From assembly GCF_032118995.1 (NCBI RefSeq), contig NC_092650.1:27273501-27337500 (forward strand): a stretch of DNA of 64,000 bases, in the 5' to 3' direction. Source of the DNA: Asterias amurensis. Its lineage: Eukaryota > Echinodermata > Asteroidea > Forcipulatida > Asteriidae. Position 1 is the stretch's first letter. Each line of letters opens with the position of its first letter. Positions 33,701 through 45,700 of this stretch are shown here, in pieces. The notes beneath the pieces were generated by a model, which was not told the origin of the DNA, searched no databases, and saw only the letters and a program-made list of their open reading frames with translations. Both the position numbers and the translations under genes were made by a program.

Positions 33701-36700
33701 GTTGAATTGCCTATAATCAACAAAAAATCATAAACAGACGGTTTTTTCGTAATTCTCATTTTGTACAACCAAAGGACAAAGATCTGGAAGGACTAAATTC
33801 AGAGAAAAGTCTGAAGTATTCCCTCCTGAGATTATGAAATGAAATCAGGTCTTAGCTTACCGCTCCTGCACCTCCCGAGACCGTCTCGTAATAACCAATA
33901 TCTGCATCACCAAATGTTATGTTGTTCATACAACCCTTTAAGAAGAACAGCGAGAAAAATAAATCAAAACTATCAAATAATTTACCACAAGGGTTACAGA
34001 CTGGGTAAGTTTTAAATGACATGGGCTTCAACAAAGTAAAATTGACAAGAGTAGGGGTGGAACCAAAAACCTCTGGATTAACGTGCCGGTGCTCCACTAA
34101 CCTATCTACCCCTATGTTGGTGGTCTCCCTTTAACTGGCACCCCCAAAGATATTGACAAACTAGGATTACCAACATCATAGGGCTAGATAGCTTAGTTGG
34201 TAGAGCGCCTGTACATTAAAGGGATTTTGTTGGTTAAAATCCCGAGCTAGTCAATGTTTCCTTGTTCAACCCCCCAAATTACTGATAAACTACGCTGCAT
34301 TTTTTAGCGCTCCAAATCACATCTGAGGGCATCTCAAAGCTCTCATAAAAAATAATCAATAAAACAATAAAAAAGCAAGGTGTTTCAGTTCAGGGGGTCA
34401 GTGCTTTCTGATTTCATCGGAGTGGGAGGAGAGGTAAGTGTTCTGAGATTGGGGGGGGGGGGCTCAAGCTCAACATGAAAATACAATTTAAAACAATGAA
34501 AAGTTTGAAAAATAACTACCTGTGATGCAGCACAGACAGCAAATGCTTTGAGTACAACATCAACTACACGTTGTGATGTCAGAACGTTACCCCCGACGAC
34601 GGCAGCATTCTCAGATGGGTCGAGGATGGATCCTTTTGGAATGTGTAACTGCACAGGTTTTAAGCAACCCTACAAAAAAAGTCAGGCAGAAATTAATTGA
34701 TTTTTTTTTTCAAACTGGTGTAATATGGGTGAAACCAAAATGAATATATACAGAAAACTCATATTGAAATGGTCATCTTCGTTTTCAACAAGAATAATAA
34801 GCTGACATTTTAGAGCCTTTTCTAGAGGATGCAAAGCGCTTGGATGTCTCCAACTAACATCTGATCAAAATCATAGATGGGCCAAAACAAAATAAAACCA
34901 CTGACGACGGAACAAGTGAGTCTTCAACAATTTCATGAACGATTCAAGAGATTTTGCTTTTCTTCAGCTATCTGGTAGTTAGATCCACAGGGCCCAGCTG
35001 GCAATGGGGAAAACCCTGTCTCCTACTTTAGTGTTTGTCCGATACTCCAAGAGAAGGTTGATTGAGGAAGAACATACATGTAGGTTGCGAGTCCCGGTAA
35101 TGGCAATTCCGGGAAGACACTTAACCATGATTGCTTTAAAAGTTGGGGAGGTTGTGCTTTATGCCCTATCAGCCTGGCTTATGATGGATGATACCCAAGC
35201 CTACATCCGTATGGACTGTAAAGGGGGGTAACTCTGTTTAAGCCCCAGGAGCAGTGGCAATGGCCCCTCGAAAAGTAGTTGATTGTAGCCCACACCTTTA
35301 AGTGGCCTTCAGTCATTCAGGGCTTTCCAGCACTTTCACTACGCTGAACAAAATCGCTTTGCTGGAAGCAAGCGGACATTGTTTAAATGTTAGCAGAGAC
35401 AAAAGCATTGTTCTTACCTGATTAAGTGGTACATCATGTCCGATCATACAGCGCAGACAGTAGATAATAGCGGACATGGTAACAGCTCTTGGTGCATTGC
35501 AGTTACCATATACCTCAGGTCCAGTACCAGTGAAGTCAAAAAATGCTGCACCCTATAATTAACAATATAACAAGAATGTAGGATTTGAGGCACTGTAAGG
35601 TGGAGTTAAATAACTTTCAAAGTTCTTACGAATCACAATGTATTAATCTTGAAGTGGCTGTCCTAGCCTAATGATGTTAGGCGACCTCTCATTTAAAAAA
35701 AAACTTTCTACATAGACCTTGTTGCAAATAGTCGGTACTTGCAGTTTAGGCGGGAATGAGGTATACATGTATGCTGGGTATTGCTGGCGTCCTAGACCAG
35801 CATGCTCCTCGCTCAACAATTAGCGCTTGCACAAAGGGAATTTGCCAAAAGGTATACATGTATGTCAGGCACCCTATACTCCAGTGATGTCATAGACTTA
35901 CTTACCTCGTTTACATTGATATCAATACTGAGTTGAATAGGTGTGCCATCATCCATGTAATCAACAGCCATCAGTCTCGTCTTGCCTGTCTTCTCCAAGG
36001 TGTTCTTCCCAATCTCTTTCAGCATCTCACGTACAGCAATCTCAGCATTCGTTTGAATGTGACCCATATAAGCCAAGACGACATCAAGACCATAGCTATC
36101 AATCAGTTCTGTGATCAGGGTGATACCCTAGTAGGGAGTAAGGAAGAGGGGAATATTGGTTTGAATGTGACCCATATAAGCCAAGACGACATCAAGACCA
36201 TAGCTATCAATCAGTTCTGTGATCAGGGTGATACCCTAGTAGGGAGTAAGGAAGAGGGGAATATTGGTTTGAATGTGACCCATATAAGCCAAGACGACAT
36301 CAAGACCATAGCTATCAATCAGTTCTGTGATCAGGGTGATACCCTAGTAGGGAGTAAGGAAGAGGGGAATATTGGTTTGAATGTGACCCATATAAGCCAA
36401 GACGACATCAAGACCATAGCTATCAATCAGTTCTGTGATGAGGGTGATACCCAAGTAACAGGTAAGGAAGAGGGGAATATTCGTTTGAATGTGACCCATA
36501 TAAGCCAAGACGACATCAAGACCATAGCTATCAATCAGTTCTGTGATCAGGGTGATACCCTAGTAGCGAGTTAGGAAGAGGGGAATATTGGTTTGAATGT
36601 GACCCATATAAGCCAAGACGACATCAAGACCATAGCTATCAATCAGTTCTGTGATCAGGGTGATACCCTAGTAGGGAGTAAGGAAGAGGGGAATATTGGT

Positions 36701-39700
36701 TTGAATGTGACCCATATAAGCCAAGACGACATCAAGACCATAGCTATCACTCAGTTCTATGATGAGGGTGATACCCAAGTAACAGGTAAGGAAGAGGGGA
36801 ATATTGGTTTGAATGTGACCCATATAAGCCAAGACGACATCAAGACCATAGCTATCAATCAGTTCTGTGATCAGGGTGATACCCTAGTAGGGAGTATGGA
36901 CGAGGGGGATTTTGTGTCAATCATCATGATCCAATATGTCAATCATCATGATCCAATATGTCAATCATCATTATCAAATATGTCAATCATCATGATCCAA
37001 TATGTCAATCATCATGATCCGATATATCAATCATCATGATCCAATATCGTAGAGCTGCTAGAAGCAGCTGAGCACAACCAAAATTATTAGTGCTGGGCGA
37101 ATAGTGAAATTTTGTTATTCGGATACCGCTGGACAACTATCCGAAAATTAACCGGATATTCGAATAGGTTTTTTCGCCGCTAGAGGGCACAATTCGTTTG
37201 TGAATGAGATCTTATGGGCGGATTGACATTATATTAAGACAGTGTCACTAGGTTCATTCATAAAAATGACCGGATCTAATTTAAAGATGGCGATTTACTT
37301 TTTTTTTTGATCGTGATTGACTCTACGTGAAGGAAAACTTTTGTAATCTTTGAACAAATTACGTCAGAAATGTCATTGTTTTAACTCTTCACGGAGGTGA
37401 GCATAATTAAATACTTAATTTATGCTGTTTTATGCTGTCTTAATACAAATGTAGAAGTTTCATAAGGATTCAGACAAAACATTCATATCAGTTGTCGCCC
37501 GACGTCCGCGGATTTTCGGATATTAAAGAATATCTGGTTACTCGGTTGTAATTACAGAATTATCCGGTTTGTAAATAGGTATTCGCGCCCTATGCGGATA
37601 TCCGGTTAAGAAAAAAAAGGCATAGGAAAACCTATTCGCCATTAACCGGATATTCGAATAATTCGCCCAGGCCTAAAAATTATGCTTACCAGAATAAGGT
37701 TACCGACAGAAACACCATGCCCCAACTAGTGACTGGTATCCTGCTCATCGTTGCTAATCAGACATTAATGTCAAGCAGTATTTTCTACTTTAGCAACTCT
37801 ATGAAATTGGGCCCATGTCTATTTATTCATGTACATGAAGATTTCAATAGCACATCGCACAAATGCTTATAATAGAAGCCAAGTTACCAGATCTCAAAAA
37901 AAAGTTTCACTCAAAAAAGTACAACCTCAAATCAAGAGAAAAAAGTAAGGAAAGTTTAGAGCCCTTAAAAAAAACCTCTTGAGCTCATAGTTGTAAAGAA
38001 ACAATACAAGAAAACAAGTGTTTAAATGTAGGAGCTGAACCTAAATAAAACACTATGCCCAATTTCATAGAGCTGCTTAAAGCCATTACACACTTTCGGT
38101 AAACAGTATTGTCCAAGTCCCACACTTCGTGTATCACAACTTAAATATAAAATAACAATCCTGTGGAAATTTAGGCTCAATCGGACATCGGAGTCGGGAG
38201 AAAATAACGGGAAAACCCACTCCTGTTTTCGCGCGTTTCGCCGTGTCATGACATGTGTTTATAACAAATCCGTAATTCTCGTTAACGAGAATTTATATTG
38301 TTTTACCGTTTTCTCAAAAAGTAAAGCATTTCATGGACTAATATTTCAAGAGAAGTCTTTCACCATTACCTTCTATAAACCCTGTAAATTATTTGTAAAT
38401 CTGTGAACTTTTTTTTTTTTTTCTGTACCGAAAGGGTCCAATGGCTTTAAGCACAAAATTTTGCGTAAGCAAAATAATCCTTGCTTAGTAAAATCAGATT
38501 ACCGGGCAAGACTCCACTCAACTGTTATGCTAATTAAGGGAGCGTCTCAAAAGTCGGGCACGTTCCTAGCGCAAAAGAACGTTCCTGCGGGCATATGCCC
38601 GCGATCCAATGGATCGCGGGCATATGCCCGCAGGATCGCAACATCATGACAAAGTATACGCGGAGCGTTCCAAAAGACCGGTCCTGTGGAACGGACAAAA
38701 GCGGCGGGGATACTCTTGCGATCCAAAAAGAACGTTCCTACCGTTCCGACTTTTGAGACGCTCCCTAAACAACAGCTAAATACCAGTCACAAGCAATGTA
38801 TATGGCATGAAATTTTTGCCAGTAACGTGTGTAAAATAAACGACCTACTTTTATCAAGCAATTCTTTTTGCTAAAGTAGCTCTATAAAATTGGCCCCAGA
38901 ACCCCAACCCAATAAGCTCACCTTTTGATTGGCTGCAACTTGTGCCCTGAGATCTGCTAGGTTGTCATGGAGGTTCCTGGTACCACTGCTCCCTGGTATC
39001 TTACCTGGTGCCTTGAATGCTTTCACTACATCTGTCAACACAATCATCAGTAATACCCAAATACATGTATACACTTCAACATATTTTGTGAGAACAAGTT
39101 TGATCAAAATATGAATAAAGAGACCTTTGGAAATCTTTCATTTATACGCACTGGGGTGGATTTCACAAAGGTAGTCCTAACTTAAGACTAGTCCTAGGCA
39201 ATGCAAAGAGATAGGACTGATCCTAAGTTAGGACCAGTAACTCATCCTAACTTAGGACTGGTCCTATCTCTTAGCATTGCCTAGGATTAGTCCTAAGTTA
39301 GGACTACCTTTGTGAAATCCACCCATAGACACATTCGGTAATTTTCAAAAGTCATTATTTCCACTACAAGTGTACAATAATAGTGATTCCCAAAAGGAAA
39401 AAAGAGAGTTGGAAAACAAACAATTACTGGTTGTGAAAACTAAAACTGACATCAAAAGCACAGATTTGAATTCCTTTATATATGACTTACCTTCTTCTTG
39501 AAAGATGCCATCTTTAACCAATTTGAATGTCTTAAAGACGGCTCCTTCCTCACCAAGATGCTTAGAGTTAGGTGGCATAGACCCAGGGGCAATCCCACCA
39601 ATATCTGCATGATGTCCTCGGCTAGCTACGAAGAATACAGGCTTCAGACTTCCTGGATAGAACACCTGAGTCAGATCAAAAAATGTATCAAGATTAAGCA

Positions 39701-42700
39701 CTTAACCATAGTTGCTTTGTAAAAAGTTTGGACAGTATTTCATTCTGCACTAGCAGCCACGCTCTGAGTGGATGATACCCATGCCTAAATCATACAGAAT
39801 GTAAAGGGGGTAACCCTTTTTTAATCCCAGGAGTAGGTGGCAACATGCCCCTGGTGACAGTCGATTTGGGTTGATAGCCCAGTTACACATGTAGGTGTAG
39901 CCCTCACCTTGCATTGTGATGAAAGGCGATTTCCCTTGATTTTTATTTTTTTAAAACTGCAATTACTTTGTTGAAATTACTAATTGGAAGGTCTGTGAAC
40001 TTATCCAAACAGGACATAAAAAGATCCTTTGACCACTGACGAGAAATACAAAACATTCTGATCATGCAGTTTTATGCTAATAATATGCACTATGTAGACT
40101 TTGTTTTCAGTCCCAAACTGATAGCAAGTTTTAAATCATTCTCTCGGGTTTCCTCCCACATCTTAAACTAAAACGTCTCTCCATTGGGGTCTTGGCTAGT
40201 ACAGAATTAAGTTCACTTTTCTGAGAGTCGTTGGCTTCACAACTAGAATTGATAAACAAAAAGAAATGGTCCAAAGCCCAAACCATTGTTTTTAAAGGAT
40301 TTGGGTACCTTTTCAAAATGTCCATAGATTTACATTAAACTTACAGGGTTTGAAGATAATGATAGTGGAAAGCTTCCCTTCAAATATTACTTACTGAGGT
40401 GCTGTAGTTTTTGAGAAATGAGTAAAACAAAGTCATGAAAATACGTTTGTAAATACTTAAAATAATTTTCGTCTCATGAGACGAAAATTATTTTCATGAA
40501 ACTGTTTTACTCATTTTCCAAAAACTACAGCAACTCAGCACGTAATATTTTCAGGGAAGCTTTCTACTATCATTATCTTCACACTGTGTAAGTTTAGTGT
40601 CAATCTGTGGACATTGTGTTTTTTTTCCTACAAAAGTTACATACACCCTTTAAAAAGGGTATTCGATTGAGTGAGATTGGATTTATAACTTACTGGAGTA
40701 ATGACAGTTAAATCCGGCAAATGGCTGCCTCCTGCACATGGATGATTCGTTAATATCATATCACCCTCCTTCAAATCATCACCAAGAACTTTCATCTGCA
40801 AGGAAATGAGAAAATCTCTGACATTCTAAACAAATGATAGCTTAGTTAGCTCTTTTAGGTAAATAAATAGCTAAAGGTCTGAAGTTTTGACAATGTCTTT
40901 TGTCAAGTTATAATACGGATAGAAAGTCAACACAATTAGCTATACAATATTTTTTTGAAATTCTCTTTATATTCTGTTCAAATTTAATTAATTGGTACAA
41001 TTGATTAATGGTTGACTAAGAAACGAAGTGAACCTAAACCTCTATTTCTACCCAGATCAACCAAGTTCAAACTCAATATAAAATGAATGATTACAAAGCA
41101 TTAATTTTGATCAAAACAATCTCTAGATTCATTTTCAAAACAAGTAGTATTTTTCTAAGTCACATGTTTTCAATGCAAAGTTGAGTATGTATCACAAAAA
41201 TAGAACCGTGAGAACGCTGAGTGTGTCATTGTGCGTGCGGTTTCACTGTGAGACCATTTTTATGGACACGCGTACGCCATTTTTTACGCGTGTATGAAAA
41301 ATATATTGCCATACAGTAAACAACACATTGACCAATGAAAATAGTAGAAACGGTCTATGTGCGACACCACCTTGCCATTTTGCCTCACACGCGTGTCACG
41401 TGATGCCCATTTTGCCATACACGTTTTGTCTCACGCGATGATCGTTTTGCCATACATGTGTATCGCGCACGTATCGATTAGCCGCGTCCACATACGACAC
41501 AGAGGACAGCCAAGCTCAGCGTTCTCCGGGTTCTATTTCTATGATTTGTGCTAAGAGAAGGATTAAGATCCTACCTGGTATTGAACGGTTTCTTGCATTG
41601 CACCAAGATGGACAGGAATATGAGGAGCGTTGGCGACCAACCCACCATCAAATCCAAACATGGCACAAGAAAAATCAAGTCTCTCCTGCAGGAAAATAAA
41701 AATGTCCAATTCATAGGAAGATGTTATTATTTTTCATGAGAATATGCAGAGGAGGAATTGGCACTCTGAAAATAATGATTGTAAGTCTGAATTCAGTTGG
41801 GGCAAAAAAAAACTTTGCCAAAGAATCTAATATTAGAAAAGAAAATTTTGTTAAAATTTGTAATACAATGTAATATTATTACCAAAAAGCTTTTAAAGCC
41901 ATTGTCACATTGTGTAACCCAACATAAACATGAATTGGGACTTGTGTGCAATGTGCTTTATAACAATGGTTTATTGTAATCATTTTTATTATGAAAAATC
42001 AAACCTGTGAGAGTTATTTTCAGTAATATTGGTCAATGGAAAAATAAAACAATAATACCGTTTTGACTGTTTTCAAACATCAGGTTTGGGACACACAAGC
42101 TCAAAACTAACTGTAAATTCATTTCTTAAGTTTATAACATTCCAGGCAAGTTTTCCGCTTAGTTGTATGCTATGTATTAACTTGTGAACAATCGTATTTA
42201 TGTCTTACCATTGTTAAGCATACCATTTAATATCTATGTGTAGATCTAGCACTGACCTTAATATTTGTTGAGATGGCTGTTCTTTGTAGAATTCTCCCCA
42301 TCTGTTCAGCTGTACTCATAAACCGATGTGAGAAGATGGAAAGTTGAATGGTGTCTAACTCCGTTCCGATACCTTTTCTCAAACCACTACCAATCTATAT
42401 AATGAAAGGAGTTCATCAACAGGCTGGTAAAATATCAACTTATAAAGGAATTTTTCCACCTTGCAATGTAGATCACCAAACCACCAGCCAGTGGCCGTAG
42501 CAGGAAACAGCGCCATCAACCGACTGGTGGTGCCTCATTCTGAGGATGACAAGTGATACTAGTCGTAACGTTAACAAAAATTATGTGAGTAGTGGCTGTG
42601 TTTTGTAGAAAATTTGTTCTATAAGTTAATACCAATCTACATGTACCCAGGAAACAAACCATCACCTTTTTTTAAAAGAACCCTTTTAAGATTGTTTGTA

Positions 42701-45700
42701 AGAAGAAGAATCCTCAGTTTCTTTCCAAGAGAAAAACGATCTTGATGATTTGCACTGTTCTTTAGTCAGTATGTGGCACTTGTGCCCTTGAGCAAGATAC
42801 TTTCATCTGGGAAGTATGGAAATGAGGTGCAATATAATTGCCATCTCGTGTACTAAGATTGCTAGTAGCGGCAGAACTGAGACCACTTATCCTGGAAGAA
42901 TAGGGGTTAACCCCGGTGTTTCTGGTTCACCTAGCAAGCACCTCTGTTTACAGTTTCCTCAGGCTTGCGAGCTACAGTAACTAAATTCATTTATGAGGCA
43001 ACCTTGGTTTCATTACCGGAATATATAAGATGAGGCCGTATCCGAATTGGCATCTACAGCTACGGCTACGGCTGTTGCTAAAGGGTGTTGCTAAGGATGT
43101 CCTATAACTCAACGCATGATGACATGGAAATCTAGCTGTAGCCCTAGCTGTAGTTGTTATTTCAGAAATGGCTTTTAATAATTCCACCCAACCTTAGAAC
43201 TCACAAGTTCTTTCTCTTTTTAAATCTGGCCCCTTTACTTGGCCAATACTCACGAGCCAGTGATAAATAATTTGGACAATACAGTTCTCCTCGTGCAATA
43301 ATTGGTTGCCATTTTTGAATTGTAGTTTTTCCATCTTCTTTGTGATTTTTTTTATTACTTTTTATAGTATTTCTTTATTTTTCTTTGCCTGTCATGCCCA
43401 GTTGTGCTTGTCCCTTGTCTTTTGGTTTTGATGTGTGAACAAGGGTCCCCATTTAATGGGCCTGTGTGCTTGTTCAATGAAGGTAATAAAATTGAAATAA
43501 TACTGATTACCTTGATGTGTATATCTCCTCGTTGTGTTATCCTTGCCTGACAGTGTGGCTCAATCACAACAGTACTGTTCTTCTCTATCAAGATGGCTGG
43601 TCCTTGAATGGTATGATTGCTTGACAGATCATCTAGCAGATAGAGTTTGGTATCCCAGTACTTTGAGTCAAAAAAGCATCTCGTCACCTGGTGATTAGTC
43701 ATCCAAATCAGAACAAAATAAACTCTAACTGATCGGGTTCGGGTACTTTTTGTACGACACAAAACACAACCGTCCACAGATTTACTCTAAACTTAAACAG
43801 TTTAAAAATATTGATAGCAGAAAGCGTCCCTTGGAATAATACTTGCTGAGATGCTGTGGTTTTGGAGAAATGAGTAAAACAATTTCACAGAAATAATTTT
43901 TGTCTCATCATTTGAGACGAAATTATTTCCGCATGTATAATGGATTTATGCTTCTCTCCTGAAATTATTGCTCTGTGATTTTCACTATTTTTCTCAAAAG
44001 CTTGACAACTAATTAAAGCTGAAACTACTACAGGTATATTATATAACATATTCATTCACAGTGAGTAGGGATTCATGTCATTACCAAAAAACTTGATCCA
44101 CCAAAGGTAGATGATTTGCTTTTCATTTGGTATGGATATAAATATGAGTTTGAAAAAGAAAAATCTTCAAAGTTTACCAGTTACAGTTTCTCCAGATGCC
44201 TCCATACTAGCATTATTTTTGCTTCTACATGTACAATGTGTCGATCATTCCATTTATTTTCTCTTTTACATGTTCATGTACTTTCTGTTTGATCAACATT
44301 TTGGTATTTAAGTAATTGTGAGCTTGAAATGAATCAAGAAAAATCTTCAAAGTTTACCAGTTGACTCTTTGGTTCTTTGGCGCTCGTTTTGAGTAGTCTA
44401 TCTTCAATGATATCCGTCTTTCCTACTCCACGTACTCTGATGTCATCAACGATGATTGAACGTCCTGGAATAGTGAAACCAAACTCTCGCTTGTACCTAC
44501 ATGTATAGGAAGATAGTTAGGTGCTCTCAATTTGAAGGTCTGTGATTTTTAGTTGCTCTATTTAGCTGTACATTGGTGATCAGGTTTGCTCTGTGGTTTC
44601 TTTCCCTGTCTTTGAACCTCTGTGGACCCTGGTTCGAATCCCATCTCAGACCAGAGCCTTGCATGTGGATTGGGTTGACAGTCCCTGGTTTCATGGGTTT
44701 TCTTCATTGGGGTTTTCCTCCCAAGTCACATGGGCATCAGGTTGGTTCAGTGCTTTGTTTCCCTTCTTTAACATCTGTGGACCCTGGTTCGAATCCCATC
44801 TCAGACCAGAGCCTTGCATGTGGATTGGGTTTTCAGTCCCTACCCAGTTGCGTGGTTTTCCCCTTTTGGGGTTTTCGTCACATACATTGTATACAAAACT
44901 TAATGATTCTTCTAGCTTCCTATTCAACCTGTTATTGGCGCTATTTGTGCTTTTTGGATGTTTAATAAAACAAATGTATAGTTATTCAGATGAAATAAAA
45001 AATTATTATAATAATTGGTTCTTGAGTTCAAACAACATGGCCAACCTTGAAGGCCCCCTTCATCAGTTATTTAACTGAAATATGTCACACTTTTTCTGTA
45101 GGCCTACCTGGCATTGAATGCTCCCTCAAAATCACCATGGCAACAGCTTGTTTTAGTTGCTGGAAAGTCAGCTGCTGAACACATGAGGGCGCAATCCGTT
45201 CTGTCATACCGAAGATGTAAGTAGGACTCTGTGTCAATTTGTGACCTGTACAGAAAAAAAGATTGGATTAATAAGAATACCTTGGAAAACCATCCAATAC
45301 AAACTGTGCAGTTTATTTTGAAGCGAGTTGCTATCGTTAAAAATTAATAGACTGATTGCATGACCACGTGACTAATAACGGGTACTACATCACCGCAGCT
45401 GATGGAAAATACATGCAAAGACTATGCTGTAACCCATCCATAATCTGACAGTCAACTTTATTCTTTATGAGAAGATAATAACACAGTTGCTAAGCCTTTT
45501 GAGTGTCACTGCATGACAGAATCAGGCGTTATATAAGAAGCCACTATTATAAGAAGCCACTATTATAAGAAGCCACTATTATTATTCTTAATAGTATGAA
45601 TAGTGATTAAGTTACATGAGGGTTTGAAATGCTGAGACTTTGTATTTCGCTTAAAGTATTCACACAAAACCTGCAGGCACTGAGGTACAAGTTTTTTGCA

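Larger units (their letters stand above)
30756..42394 (-). other. OPLAH: OPLAH exons 17-29: hydantoinase B-type half
   Basis: From about residue 723 the protein follows the HyuB family: [35 protein letters not shown] (across exons 17-18), [14 protein letters not shown] (exon 19), [18 protein letters not shown] (exon 20), [20 protein letters not shown] (exon 21), [19 protein letters not shown] (exon 23), [13 protein letters not shown] (exon 24), [16 protein letters not shown] (exons 25-26), [15 protein letters not shown] and [10 protein letters not shown] (exon 27), and the CTPGGGGFG terminus (exon 29). The His, Asp and Glu residues that line the ring-opening site in this family lie in exons 18-20 and look intact. 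A few conserved tail residues ([11 protein letters not shown]) match the end of animal OPLAH. Confidence 0.9.

Noticed and set aside
35933..37039. Two plus-strand open frames made of a 36-residue repeat ([19 protein letters not shown] type)
   Set aside because: They are antisense to OPLAH exon 22 and its acceptor. The frame is open only because the 108-bp unit is a multiple of three; the minus strand gives the recognised protein.
37120..37170. CCGGATATTCGAATAGG blocks as regulatory sites
   Set aside because: They are the extended terminal repeats of the hAT miniature and recur in its sister copy.
44573..45078. Two long plus-strand open frames (130 and 161 codons)
   Set aside because: They run through two tandem SINE-like units with tRNA B boxes and into an OPLAH exon; their internal repeat is the DNA repeat.
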